Source: Phylloscopus collybita (lineage: Eukaryota > Chordata > Aves > Passeriformes > Phylloscopidae). Taken from it: 64,000 nt of DNA. The stretch lies in contig JAJNNQ010000010.1 in NCBI GenBank assembly GCA_027886175.1, positions 4,250,001 through 4,314,000 on the forward strand. Direction: 5' to 3'. The notes below the pieces were generated by a model, which worked only from the letters and a program-made list of their open reading frames with translations, searched no databases and was not told where the DNA came from. This document shows, piece by piece, positions 12,456 through 24,960 of the stretch. How positions within the stretch are numbered: the first letter of the stretch is position 1; each line of letters begins with the position of its first letter. The position numbers and the translations under genes were made by a program.

Positions 12456-14640
12456 AGAAGGATCATCTATTGCTCAGATGAAAGACAGAGACAAAATAAC
12501 CAATCTGTAATGCAGATTTATTAATAGTCATTCACTGGTTTTCACTGAAATACTCTTCACATAACCTTGACTTTATTAAGTAGTCCTTAAGGTGCATTTT
12601 GAAGACAGATAATGAGTTTGGGGAATAGTCTTATCTACATCAAGCTAATCTTTAACAGCTTGGAAGGGAACTCGCAGAAACTTTTCCACTTTAAGTGACA
12701 TAGCCATGTTCAAATCAAGCCTTTTAAAATGTCATTTTAATAGAAGAGTTTACAGGCATTTTTAATCGCTACGCTTCATAGAGGAATATTATTTAAATGA
12801 AGAAGATAGAAAAAGTTATTGAGTTTTTAATAGTATTAATGGGACTGGAGGCAAGTGAGTAGTGTTGGGGCAGCAGGAATGTTGCTGTGGTGGAGTGGCA
12901 CTAAGTGTCTTGATTAACAAAGACAAGGCAGCTCTTGCTTGAAAAAAAAAAAAACTTCTTTCATAGCAGCTATTGCTTTAAGAGGTAGGGCCAGGGTGAA
13001 GGCAGGGGTTTTGAGTGATATTTGGGTGCTAAACCTGCACATGTAACCTTGCTCAGCTTCCACCAGCAGAAGCTTTCAAGAGCCTCCTGACCCTTTGCTG
13101 GCACAGTGCTGTGTGTGCGAGTGAGAGAGGGATGAAAAAGAGAAACTAAAAGGAAAATGAGCAGAGAGTTGCTGTTTTAAAAAAGAACTCTCAGAATTAC
13201 AGAATCTGTACTTTCCTTTCAGTTTCCAGCATGCCCTGGAAAATAAGTTTCACTTTTCCTGCATTGTGTGTAAAGCTCCAGAGGTGGTTGTCCCCCAAAG
13301 ACATACACCAGCCTTTTCCTCCAGCTCATGTATGGAGTTGCTCACACCTCAGGCTGAATTTTAATCCACTCGTACAGGCAGATGAGTTACACCAACCCTC
13401 TTCTGCTGATTCCAGTTGGCTTAGCTCATTTTGTTTAGCTTGCTGTATTGTTTGGGCATTAAATGTCCCAGCTCTCCCAAGTGCACACACATTTGGTTTC
13501 TGACTAATGTGCAGCCTCCGTCAGAGAGACAGCGTTTGTCATTTAGAATCCAGCATGACTTGGAGTCAGGTTGTGACTCAGATACCACAAACTGTACACA
13601 GAATAGACCACAAATTCCTCCAGTGAGACTGAACAAGGCTTTCCGAGAAGCCACTTCCTCCTCTGGTTATATCCTAACCCTGACTGACAGGTAGCAAATA
13701 ACCATGGGGGTTTTGAGTGGCACTTTCTTCCTCCTACTTTTTTGTTAATTTTTTTTTTTTTTTTTCTGTCTGCTGAATTCCTGGCTGCTTAAAATCCTGT
13801 CTTTTTGTGCGAGCACAGCACAGCACTCTTGGCCAGATGTGGCTGTGGAAATCTTGGTTGGTTACATTTTTCTGGAAATAACAGGCATCCACTGAGTGAG
13901 CTCTGAGGCTGGGAATTCTGAACAAGAGGGCGAAGCTCAGGCTGACCCACCCGGGTTCCCCTGAGCCGCAGCTGCAGCTCTCTTGTGCTTTGTCCACAAA
14001 CCCATAAATCGGCTGCGTTTGCTCGAAAGGTTCCTGAACTTTGGCAAAACCTTTTGATGAACCTGCTGGGGGCTGGAGAGGGGGGAGGCAAGGGATGGGA
14101 CCAGGGCTGCCAGTGTGGGGAGGTTTGCAAGGAAACATGAAACCAGGTGAGATTCCCAAACTGTTTCCTGGGGCTGCAGGCATGCAGGCAATTCTCATTT
14201 GAAAACAGAACTGGAGTGAACAAATCTGCTAACAAGCCTCACACGCTTGCTGACCAGTAGTAAATCCCAGCTCGATTTATTACTGAACAGAGCACTTTGG
14301 CCTAAGTCCTCAGTGTCATTTTGCAAGTGGACAGGGAACAAGTCACATTCTTAGTGAGAAAACTGGTTGAGAGATTCAGATGGGCAGCAGGCCTTTGACT
14401 TAACTTCCTTTTTACATTCTCTTTTTTTTTTTTTAAACAAAATTCATTTAATGAAACAAGAGAATTCATCTGCCAACACGTTATTCTGTGCTCTTTTGTC
14501 AATAGAAAAGTTGTTTTGCTAATGGTTATCTGTCTGCAAGTCCTTGACCTGCTTGTAAACACATTTCTGCAGGAAAACCCCAGGCCATGGCCTCGAGCAT
14601 TTACGTCAACAAGAAGAGATAAAGTGACCAAAACTTAACC
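12452..14640. other. non-coding spacer, GC-richer from 13.2 kb
   Basis: No gene is recognised. Long overlapping frames on the minus strand between 13734 and 14235 (up to 154 codons in three frames) result from locally high GC and low stop density. They are proline- and serine-rich without a domain, and one ends in a lysine run that is the T17 tract at 13749-13765 read in reverse. Confidence 0.6.
13749..13765. repeat. T17 homopolymer
   Basis: A T run interrupting otherwise mixed sequence. Confidence 0.9.
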
Positions 14641-14654
14641 TGATCTGGCCTGGA

Positions 14655-14668
14655 GTGCCCTCTACTGC
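14655..14668 (-). promoter_or_regulatory. strong CTCF-type core motif
   Basis: On the minus strand the sequence reads GCAGTAGAGGGCAC. Against the published CTCF core CCASYAGRKGGCRC this agrees at 13 of 14 positions; only the first base differs. It lies 225 bp from a small CpG cluster (14893-14977). CTCF binds such sites with orientation-dependent loop-anchor and insulator roles, and this one points toward the low-coordinate end. Occupancy cannot be read from sequence alone. Confidence 0.55.
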
Positions 14669-14892
14669 CCCTTGACCAAATACTTCCCTAATCTGTGTCC
14701 TTCTGAAAGGAACAGATTGTTGTGTGAGAAGTATTACCTGGAATGAAATCAATTTCGGGAGCCCGACTTCTTCCTCCTTTCCCCCAGCTGATACTCAAAG
14801 CCTGTTGAATTGCTGGAGGTTCAGGAGTGAAGTCTGGGTGGGTTTTGGTAGCAGGGCAGGAGCTCTGCTGGGGTGTCCCCCTTTGTCCAGCC

Positions 14893-14977
14893 CGTGCTGG
14901 GGCTGTGCTCTGTCATGCCACGTTAAAGGTGTCACCTCCCGAGCCGGGCGACAAACGCGGCAGAACGGACCTGGCCG
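14893..14977. other. small CpG cluster
   Basis: Nine CpG dinucleotides fall in 85 bp (first at 14893, last at 14976), against a background with long CpG-free stretches. The densest part is 14940-14967, including GCCGGGCGACAAACGCGG. It is far too short for a CpG island. It may mark an element kept unmethylated, a small promoter, or chance. No clear TATA box or initiator stands beside it. Confidence 0.5.
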
Positions 14978-17900
14978 ATCAAGTTGCTTTTAAAAGCCAT
15001 TTGCTGATCCCCAGGGACTTGTTCTTGATTCTGGCACACACCGAGGCTGTGACACAGCCAGGATTTGGAGAGTCACTAAAAACGGGAGAGAGGTCCCAAA
15101 TTTTGGTGTGGTGCTGCAGGGCAGTGATGGGACGGCACCAGCATCCCAGTTTGGCCACTGCATCCGCTCCTGGAGGCCAAAGACATTCCTGGGGGAGAAC
15201 TGACACCAAGTTTTCCTGTGAAATAAGGAATATATCTATATTCTCTTCTTGCTAAGAGCTGGGCTCGTTGAGGTGCTTCCCAGAGAAGAAATATAGACTG
15301 TGGAAAGCTTGCAGTGCGGACGTAAATGAGAAAATCATTATCGTGCTGTTCAAAGCAAAATAGTTTTATTTAAGGATGAAAACCCACACTTGGTTTTGGA
15401 TGCTTCATAACAAACCAAAACCAAATGACCTGCAAATGGATAATGAGATGCTACCCCTGATTCACAGCTTCCTTATGCTCGTTCTCCAGTTGTTCAGGAT
15501 GAACTGGGCTGCAAATCAGTCTTTACTGATCCAGTCCTGATATCTGTAGTTGATAACTGCACGTGAAACTGCACATGACAGACCAAAAACTCTCTCAGTG
15601 TGTAAATCTGAGGTAGAAGGGGGAAAGCAAAGCTTAAGGAAAAGGCTCAGATGAAGTTATATTGCTGCATTTTGGTGCTGAGGGACTCTTGGATGCTGGC
15701 AGGTTTGCAGGGCTTACCAGACATGGTGGATGAAGGTGTCCAGCCCTAGACAGTGCTCAGGACACGAAGCTGAACCTGTGCTCCAAAGCTCCTCCCTCTT
15801 CTCTTGAAGGCAGCTTTTTGCCTTATCTGCCCCATTTGTTGGTAGGTGCGCTCTGAGGTGGGTTTCCTGCAGGTATCTCACAGACTTCTGCCAGGAGGAG
15901 AACATAAAGTCCTTTAGGTTTAATTCCAGCTGGGTTGTTTCCTTAGGACACAGATGTTTTATAATCTTTTATGCATTTAACCTTATTTAATCAATGCAAG
16001 GCAGTTATAGTTCCAGCCTTGCATAGTGGGGTTAATTCACAAGCTTTACTCTAAACTGGACAAAAATTTCCAGTGTTGGCTAACAGAAAGTATCATTTCA
16101 GCTATTCTGACAGAAAGTCAAACTTTGGGGAACAAAGTAGATTTTCTTTTCTGTTTCTATAGGAAACATCTATTTAAGGAAAAGTGATTTTATTTTTCCA
16201 GTAGGAAATATTTCTGAGAGAAAATATTTCATCTCCTAGATTGGAAATGTAAGTTTTAACCTTGCCTAATAATTCAAAATAATTGCTCCTTTTTTATTTT
16301 CTTACAACATTTTTTATTTCTCTGCTTCCAAAATTCAGCAGGACTTTGAAGATGAACACAGATTTGACAGGCATCTTTTCAGATTGAAAAGATTGTTTTT
16401 ATGGTGAAGAAAACTTGTCCTCCTCACAAAGTACAAAGCTGTGTAATCAAAGATAGGTGAAGGGCTGGCTGAATCTAGTCAGTATTCTCAGTTACTTTCC
16501 AACCCAAACTTCTGAATGCATGTTAGTTATTCAGATTAAGTCATACTCCCAAACTCCCTCCGGGTTCTGCTCTGGAGATGATATTTATACAGCACTAATA
16601 GAGAAAACTTGGTGCATTTCAAAAAATAATTCCCAAGTAAACCAAAGCTGGGCTCAGCAGATGTATCAGGGGAAGTTTCAGGGAAGTCTGACTACCTTCT
16701 GTTGCTACAAAGGCCAGCTTCAATTTAATTCTCAGCCCATCAATATTGCAAGGGAGAAAGCTTTAAAAACATTAAGTCAGCCATATCAAGGCTTCTGCTC
16801 CTAATCAAAATATGCATACTCTTTTTGTTACAAATTTTGCCAGAATTAATTGATGCTGAAGTTTTAAACTGACTTTTGGTAATGGAGCATTTTATCCATT
16901 TTAAATTTGTGAAAATTTTCCTGACCTGAAGCTTTCATTTCAGTCTAGAGCTATGGAACTTCTAGAAATTTTGTATCATTTATTGGATGGGACACATCAG
17001 GCTCCAGTGACTTTAGTGAATATGAAAATGAAGTGAGTTCTTGCTATGGCTTAGAACAAGAATACATATTAGTAACAGCAGTGCTCAGATTCCTCAGTTG
17101 AAATCAGCATATCTTATAGTCTAAAATGTGCTTCATATTTAGAATCAGATAGGAGAAAGGACATACTTTTCTCTGCATGTCTCTGTCTTTTGTTACACTG
17201 ATCAATCCATCATTTATCCATAAACTTCCTAACACAGTGATTTGGTGACCTATTAGAAATGGTAACCCTGTAAGCATGAAACTGTACCTGGGCCTTTTTC
17301 ATGCAGGCTCATGCACTCATATATATCTGTGTGTCAATATATACTGGCTGACATAACAAATATTTTTGTTTTTTAGAAATAAGAGGATTTTCCTTGGGGA
17401 CTCTAAGTAGATTCAGAGGATATTCTCAGGTATCCAAATGTATTTCACTGTGATATTCATATTGTCAATAGTGAGACCTTTCCATGGAAAATGGGGCTTT
17501 TCCTGTAAACATAATAATATTTCTGGATGGTGAAATATACAGTAAATGTTAAACAAGAAAAGAACTAAATTGCAGACTATTCCCTGGTCAGCAAAACTCA
17601 CCCATTATTTTTCAGTTTGCTGAATCTGTAGTTTTTACAATTTTTTTAAAACTGTGACTTTTCAGATTCATGAGGGTAGCATAGGTAATCTTCATATTTA
17701 TAAGGACACACTGTCAACTTGCTTTTCATAATTTATAAACTCTTTTTTTTATTATTATTCCTTTTCCCTGTTGGAAGCCTGAAACTGGCATGTCTCCTTA
17801 ATAGAGCTGGGAAGAAACTCTGCATTTTTGCTCAGGGAGATGAGCTCTCAGAAATAAGCTATCTGTGCTTCATGCAAAGGAGCAATATCTGAGTTGGCTG

Positions 17901-20760
17901 AGTAGGGCTGGAATTAGTGCTGTAGGGTCTATTTTGCAAGTGTGTGCATGCTTTAGATTTTCAAGTTGCAGCTTGCATTTTGGCTTGGTGAGGGATTTGT
18001 CAATACATTACAGCTTTGTGTCTTTGTTGATGTGATCTGGATGAGTGTTCATTGCCTTGTTAGGCTGGACTCTTGCCTTTAACCATCCCAGCTGACCTCT
18101 TCTCCCCATTGCTTTCTTCACAGCATCTCTCACATTCCCATCTCCTGCTGTGTGCTCCTGGCATGGTGAGAACAGATATTTTTCTTCTGCCCCTGCATTG
18201 ATGGACTGGCAAGGACATGCATCCCTTATTCCAAGGTGAAATGAAAGTGGTTTGATAGCCATTTCCTCTTTCCCTTTGGAATTCCACTGAATTACTTTTC
18301 TGTGGAGTTTATAAAAGTAAATATTTCAGGCATTTGGGTTAACCTTGCTCCTGGGCTGTTGTAAGTGGGTAGAAACATTTCTGTGTTTTTAGAAATTCAT
18401 CCCAGAATTTGAAAGAGGCCAAGTTTGCTTTCAGAAATAATTCACAGTGTTGATGCTGATTTATAAAACACTATGAAATTTGGTGACTGGGTACTTTAAA
18501 TACCATCTCTGGGCATGCTAGTCACTATTATGGCAGATAAAATCTGTTTGGAATTACTTTTAATGGCTGTTTGAACTTAAAAAGCTGGTAAGGATTGATT
18601 CAAATTGAAGGTCGTGAACTCCTTTACCCATTTCCCCTTATTGGCTCAACAAGGGTCCTGTTTCATGATCTGTTGGCCATGATGCAACTCATCTGTTTAG
18701 CTGAGAAGGTGCTGATATGAGCAATTGGGGAAGAACCTGTTAATATCTGGTAAGGTATGGTTGATTCTGTCCATCCATCTGCCAGTCTCTCCTCCACAAT
18801 TTTCCAAGTTGCTGGTTAGTTTCAGCAAAATTTGGCACAGGAGGGGAGATGTTTATTACCATTATGGTGCTAAATGTTTCTGGAGAACTTACAGCTGGTG
18901 GAGGGGACAGTTCTTGTGCTAGAAGGAAGGAGGACTCAAGCAGTGCATGACTGCTTGAGTATGTACAGACTGGGCTGTTTAGGGGTGGATTATTGTGTCA
19001 CAGTGATTTAGACAAAGTCTAGGACGTGCTTGAAGAAACTTGGAATCATTAGTACCACTGCTCACAGAACATCTTTTTTATTTGTATCTCGCAAAACTTT
19101 TACCACTGAAGAGGGCCTGGACCACTTATGTGCCACTTAAGTCCTTTTACAAGGTTGGATTTTCTTCAGTAATATCCCAAGGAAATAATATGGTTGGGAA
19201 GTCTAATACTGTTGATATCCCTTTTGGATGTCCTGCCCTGGGAGTATCTGTGAAACCTGAGGGTAAATCACTTCAGAAAAAAAGGTCTGTGTGAAAGGTA
19301 ATCTAAACATTTTTTTTCTTCTTCTTGATATGCTCAGTCTCCATCCTGAACTCTCCTGCAGGATTACAGCAGATCCTGACCCTGTTGACCTGGTATCAAC
19401 CCTTTTCTGTAAGCTGGGCACAGCAGAAGAAGAGGAGGAGGACAGATACTGTGAGTGCCTTAGGGGCTTAGATGCAGTAGGCTCTGAGCATCAGCACCAG
19501 TTGAAAGGATCAAAGGGGGTCTCTGACTCTCTAACCATGCTAATTAATGGAAGAAGTGGTATTTAGTCTTTATTATGGACTTTGAGAAAGAAAAAAAGAG
19601 AAGTCAAGTGTTTTGTCCTGTGGTAAAGCACTGAGTGAAGCTGGTGAAAGTAACAGAGCCGTCTCCATTAGGTTTTCAGCAGCGTTTCAAGAGGATGGAG
19701 CCACTTATGAAGTCACGCTTAGGCAGCACTTTCTTAAAATTAAATGTCTGATAAATGCTGATACTGCCTGCTCTGAATTTCTAATCTGCTTCTAAGACAG
19801 AACAGGGCCTTGCTAAGTTTTCCAGTGCTCGTGGCATGGAAGAACCTTTCAGTAAAGGACTCCCTGGGTTTCTCCTGTACCATCTGCTTTGGATGTGGGC
19901 TTGCGTCCAGAGGAGGTAATTCTGTCTCTTACCATCACCCCATGCTGTCCATTTAAATATCTCTGGGTTGCTGCAGAGGTAAATAGGAGGCCAATGACCA
20001 GGACTCACACTGGCAGCAACCTGGTGACCAGAGCACTGATGGGCAGAGGGAGCAGTAAGAGCATTTTAGGGACATTTCTGCATTAGATGCTTTATTAGCT
20101 CTCAAAATGGGGAACGTAAAGCTCTCTTCTGAATCCTGAACAATCCTTCCTGATCTCTGACCCTTGCTTTAACTCATTTGGATACTGCTTAAATTTGAAA
20201 GGAAATCACTGGTTACAGGAGACTTTACCTTAGATGTGGGACCATGTTCTGACAATGGGTTCACCTGCTCATTGTCCTTGTATATCTACATGGTAGCATA
20301 TCTCTACCTACCCACATGATATGTACAAATATATGTCTCCAGGCCGTAAGGACTGCAGTGCAGTAATTCCAGTTCTTATTTATTTAACCATGTTTTTCTA
20401 CTAGCAGTCTGCATGAACTTGGAATTTATGTAAATATGTTTATGTACACCTGAGGATGATCAGGTTTTAATTAAACAAACAAAAGAAAAAAAATGGAAAA
20501 ATATGCTTTCTGTGGAAATACCTTGTTTTCCTTAAAAACAGAGGGTTTTTTTTTTTTTATTTACTTTGTGTGGCTTCCTATGCATTTTGCTAAATACGAG
20601 GTGTTTGAGAGAGGAAAATCTGATATTGACTTTAAATAAGGAGCATTTCCTTTCACTAAGTTTCCAATGAATGTAACTTCATACGTGGAAGTGTCTGTCA
20701 TGACTCTGTATTTGTGAGTGCTGCTTGATGTGCTTATGCTGTGGTGTGCATATGTTTGTT
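14978..20760. other. non-coding spacer
   Basis: No gene, RNA or mobile element is recognised. The longest plus-strand frame is 115 codons at 16457-16804 and has no domain. Composition falls back to AT-rich after about 16 kb. T-rich and A-rich tracts are short. Confidence 0.6.
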
Positions 20761-20779
20761 TTAAACCACAATAGTGATA

Positions 20780-20990
20780 CGAACCAAAACTGCTAATGGC
20801 ATGATTTTTATCGTGGTTTCGCTACAGAACACGACAGCATGTGTGATCATCGGGCATTCAAACAGTGAAATGTGTAAAGCTATTTTTCCATAATTGGTCC
20901 CAGGGCAAGGGGTTGATCTCATGTATAAAAGCCTCCAGATATGCTCTTGGTATGGCTTCTAATTAGGGAACCAGGAAAGAACTGAACTTT
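20780..20990. promoter_or_regulatory. candidate conserved non-coding element
   Basis: This block keeps about five CpGs in 75 bp (20780-20852), unlike its flanks. It also carries a TATAAAAG word (20924-20931) and TAATT-type homeodomain cores (TAATTGG near 20891, TAATTAGG near 20962). Such composition is common in vertebrate enhancers, but conservation was not tested. Confidence 0.3.
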
Positions 20991-21079
20991 GGAAACTGTG
21001 ATGAGTCCATTCCTTTAAAAAAAAAGGAAATAATCACTTTGACCTTGAACTCCAAAAGGCCCTGAAATCAACTGATTTT

Positions 21080-21435
21080 ACTCTTTAAGCTCCTTAACAA
21101 GCATGGGGATTAGAGACGAGCTGTGTAGAATGGTTCATATTAGATATAAACGATAATGGACAATAGAAATTCATCTGTGAGCTCAGCACAGGCATCCTGT
21201 GCAAATTCCATTTCCCCAAGATGTGGTGATACCATGTTACAGTGTTATATACACCACTGATAACCACATGACTTCATCAGGTGGGAAGAGACGGAAGAAA
21301 ACTCAATAGCAGCAGGGAGATGCAACTTTAAGAGCTGTCCAATCCTGTTCTAATCCAAGCCCGTTTTAATAACCACAACCAGGTGTATAAAAGGTCAAAT
21401 ATAATCACCTTTCTACCCTGTGTGGTGAATAAATC
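21080..21435. promoter_or_regulatory. candidate conserved non-coding element with two RUNX-type cores
   Basis: Two AACCACA words (21262-21268 and 21371-21377) match the RUNX core TGTGGTT on the minus strand. A TATAAAAG word lies at 21386-21393. The block contains no simple repeats, unlike the DNA around it. An enhancer role is inferred only. Confidence 0.3.
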
Positions 21436-22479
21436 ATTTGTTTAGCTGTTTATTTCAAGTATGATGAAATTGCCCTCCCTGACAAAGAAATAAAACTTAT
21501 GAGAGGAATAAACCTACTAGAGACTGAAACTGCACATTTCAGTGGCTTTCCATCTGTCCACAGCTAAACAAGGAAGGGATGCTGCTGTAACTCCAAAAAA
21601 AAACCCCAACCTCTTTGGTGATTTCATTCTGGCAAGTTTTTTTTTTCTTGTTTCTTTTTCTCTCTCTTCCAAGAACAGCTGAAGAAACCCACGTTGCTCT
21701 GAAAAAGAGGATATCATCTTGAAATGGAAAAGTGCATCACATTTTCAGGAGAAAAGGAAAGAAGTGTGAAAAACACCTGGATGAAGAGAGGAGGTGATAT
21801 AACTGAAATAATTGGTGGATTTTATTTGATAAATGTAACCCACTCAACAGTTGTCATCACCCCGAGAACATACTGATTTCCTATGCAGATCTTTAAAATA
21901 ATTTCCCTTATGAAAATCATACCTGCTGAAAAAAGTTATCATGTCTTTTAAAGGCACCTCTAAGTTTTATTGTTAATATAGAAGGGTGAATGATATGGCT
22001 GAACAGGCTACTGCCTGCCATGAGTACTAGTAAGAAATGATGTCGCACAATCCTTTCCCTCATCTGTTCCTCAAAATTTGTTATTTTATTTCCCTTTTCC
22101 CCATTTCACTCTGTGTGGCCTGGCAGACCTACTGGAACCAAGCCTGCAATAATATTGTCTCAGTGAGCTGATAGGTGTGAGGGCACCTGCAGGCAGATAA
22201 AATGTGTTTCTGTTTGTACCAGAATTTGCTATTGAGAACTCCAAATTGTCAGGATCTCAGGACAATCTGCAATTTTCCCCTGAAAGACTTGGAAAGCGGG
22301 GAAGCAAAATTAAAAAGAAAATCAACTCCATGCTTTTTCATTAGTTCTGGCAGCTTCCCCCAGAAACACACCCATACTCAGCAGTATCATTCTTTATTTA
22401 GCTCTGAACAGACTGAAGGACCTTAGTGAATTCTTTCTCCCTCCTCCTTTGCAGATAATAGCAATGATGCTGCCACATA

Positions 22480-22870
22480 TTTTGCGAAGTGCTCTTTTCT
22501 GGAGCTGAGACTGAGTTACATCCAATGTGATAGACCCCACTGGCAGCCGCGTGTTCTTAGCGGAGACATTCCATTACCATGCCAAGTTATTTTTAATTCT
22601 ATCTGGTTTTTTTTTCTTTTCTTCTTTTTTTTTTTTTTTAAACCAATGCATAAAAGAAAGCTATTGAGTTGCTCAGTCAATGTTAGTTTATTATTGCTTA
22701 CCCAAGTGTTTAATAAACCTATCCCAACCCTGGACGTAGCTTTAAATACTTCATTGACTGTAACAAAGCAGATTTTTCCTATCAGACCAAAGTGGCTCTA
22801 TAAACTATAATTAAGCACTAATTATGAGCTCTACTGGTCAGATAACAGAAGGCAAGGTCCATTGTGCTAT
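22480..22870. promoter_or_regulatory. candidate conserved non-coding element, split by a T-rich tract
   Basis: The left part (about 22480-22585) holds clustered CpGs (GCCGCGTG, AGCGGAG). The right part (about 22660-22870) is rich in homeodomain-like TAATTA/ATTAAG words (TATAATTAAGCACTAATTATG near 22805-22826 contains two). A T-rich low-complexity tract at about 22607-22640 separates them. Confidence 0.3.
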
Positions 22871-24028
22871 TGGCAGAACCGGCAATTAAAGGAGATTATT
22901 GTTGTCAGAAATGGAATAAAACAAACAAAGGAAAAATTTGGGAGGAGGAGAAGACTTGCAATTGACCTGAGTAAACTTTATCTTGTTTGTGGCTTTGGGA
23001 TACATGACATCATGAATGTGAAGAACCCAGTATATGATGGCACAGAACAGATGTAATAAGGTCTTCTGGAAAATGCACAGTTTTTCTGGATAGCAGGTTG
23101 TACAGTCAGGTTCTGCTTGGCTCCACTCTCCTACATTGAAAGCCAATCCCTTACAGTCCAAACCAGAAGTTTTATGTTTAGAACAAAAATATTTTCAAGG
23201 AAAACATTGTCCCAGTACTATTTTTTGCTTGTTCTTACAAAGCATTCAAAGGCAGAGAGTGCCACATTGCTCACGGGCTTAAGAAGTAGAAAATGGAGTT
23301 GAAGTTGGATGAAGACTGGATTGACTCCCCGGGAAGGAGGGGAAAGACCCTCTACAACAGGTGAAAAGGAAGTGCGGTTTTAGAAATTTGTTCCATTTTA
23401 ACATGACTGGCTTCTTTTCCCTTACTCCATTTTTACACTGGCTTAACTTGATTGGCTCCAGTGGAGTTTTCAATTATGCCAGATCCCACTGAAGTGTTAT
23501 TAGCAGACTGCTTGGAATTTCTCTTGAAAGTCTGAAAGTGTTTCTGAGTTAACAATATACTCTTCCCCTTTCCCCCTTTGAAATAAAATGTGAACTCTGC
23601 AGAAAACCTTGATGTCCTGTTGAAACAGAATGCTCAAACACCAAAATGATTTGACTTTTCACATACAAATTTTAAATTTCCATGGAAAATAGAGTTTCCA
23701 GTTACCTCTAGTGATTGGTATGCTAGTCACAGTTCATGTATTCCTAGACCTGATACAGACATTCAAGGGAGCCAAAAATTCTTTATACACACACACACAA
23801 GCACATTACAGCTTCCTGGAACACTGTTTAGGCTTTCAGGTGATGGCTGGGAATGTGGCCAATATCAGAAGGTAAAGGGCAAAAGAAAGCCATGAAAATG
23901 GAAATGACAATATTTCTTAGGAGCAGGCAAGGGCTTTTGCCCCTGACTCATGGTTGTGCCTAAAACTCACAGCACTGCTCTCTCCTCTCTGATTCTTTTT
24001 TTCTTTTTGAAAGCCATTTGCATCTCAG

Positions 24029-24070
<42 letters not shown>
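24029..24070. repeat. A42 homopolymer abutting a duplicated block
   Basis: Forty-two A's end exactly where the first copy of the 74-bp duplicated sequence begins. In the second copy the same junction reads only GAAAAGGG. This suggests that a short A run expanded here after the duplication. Confidence 0.93.
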
Positions 24071-24073
<3 letters not shown>

Positions 24074-24144
24074 ATTAATAAATTTCAAATGTTCTCGGTG
24101 TTTCTGTGCCAACTGGCACTGGAAGGGGCCTGTAACCTTGCCCA
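24071..24144. repeat. 74-bp duplicated element, copy 1
   Basis: It begins GGGATTAATAAATTTC and carries the central near-palindrome TGCCAACTGGCA. It aligns without any gap to 24961-25034: I count 56 of 74 bases identical (76%). The 18 differences are spread through the element and most are transitions. No known repeat family is recognised, and similarity stops at both ends. Confidence 0.75.
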
Positions 24145-24960
24145 ACTGCACTATATATAATTATTAATTAGAAAGCAACCTGGGAAGCAATGATCCTCTC
24201 CCCCAGCACAAACCAGAGGAACTTTACTGAATTCACTGTAGGAAAGAAAATTGGTTTTCCTAGGTCACACTTGGGAGCAAACTTTATTTTGCTTTGACTA
24301 GTGGTTCGCTATCCAGAATGGAATTATGGGAATTAATTGGAATAACTTGGGTGCTCATTTTATAAATCAGCTGGCAGAACTCCTGCTGTAATTAATGGGT
24401 CCGACTGGCAGATTTCCACAAACACACACCCATTTCCCAGTGATTTCCACTGTGAATACATGCATTTTGAAGGAGCTCAACTTGCAAAGGGACATATTTA
24501 AGAGTTTATAACTGTCCCAATGACAGCAAGTTCTAATTTAAAACTCCTGTGTAATACTTGTTAGGAAGTTTTAATATCAAAAGGGCAGCCAAGGTCTTCC
24601 ATGAGAAATTTCTAGACAGTGAAAGAAACTAATCCTTTTTAGTGATGTTTGGCTTCTTCTCTGCAGTAGCTGATCTCTGATTTCATATTTTATATCCATG
24701 GTTTGTTAATGAAATTTTCTCCTTTAAAGAGTAACCAGGCGGATAAGAAAAAAATAGCTGATACTTTGCAATAAACGTTTGAAGTGAAATTCAAGTAGCA
24801 GCCTGAGGCTCCCAGTATGTAAAACCAACTACCAAAGTTTTAGAGGGGTGGTTAATCTATTTTTCCTTCTCAGGGGACCTCTGCTGTATTAAATTCTTTG
24901 GTTGAAGAGAAGCAGTCAGTTGGCATTAGAACAGACTTAGCAATTTAAATGATTTGAAAA
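24145..24960. other. spacer between the two copies of the 74-bp element
   Basis: An 816-bp AT-rich interval with several TAATT cores (24158-24170, near 24391) and no gene. It does not resemble the sequence outside the pair in any way I can see. Confidence 0.5.

Noticed and set aside
13734..14235. Three overlapping minus-strand frames up to 154 codons
   Set aside because: Open in all three frames at once, as expected for GC-rich stop-poor DNA; proline/serine-rich without motifs.
20924..21393. TATAAAAG words as true core promoters
   Set aside because: No initiator, CpG island or downstream open frame supports transcription; TATA-like words are frequent in AT-rich DNA.
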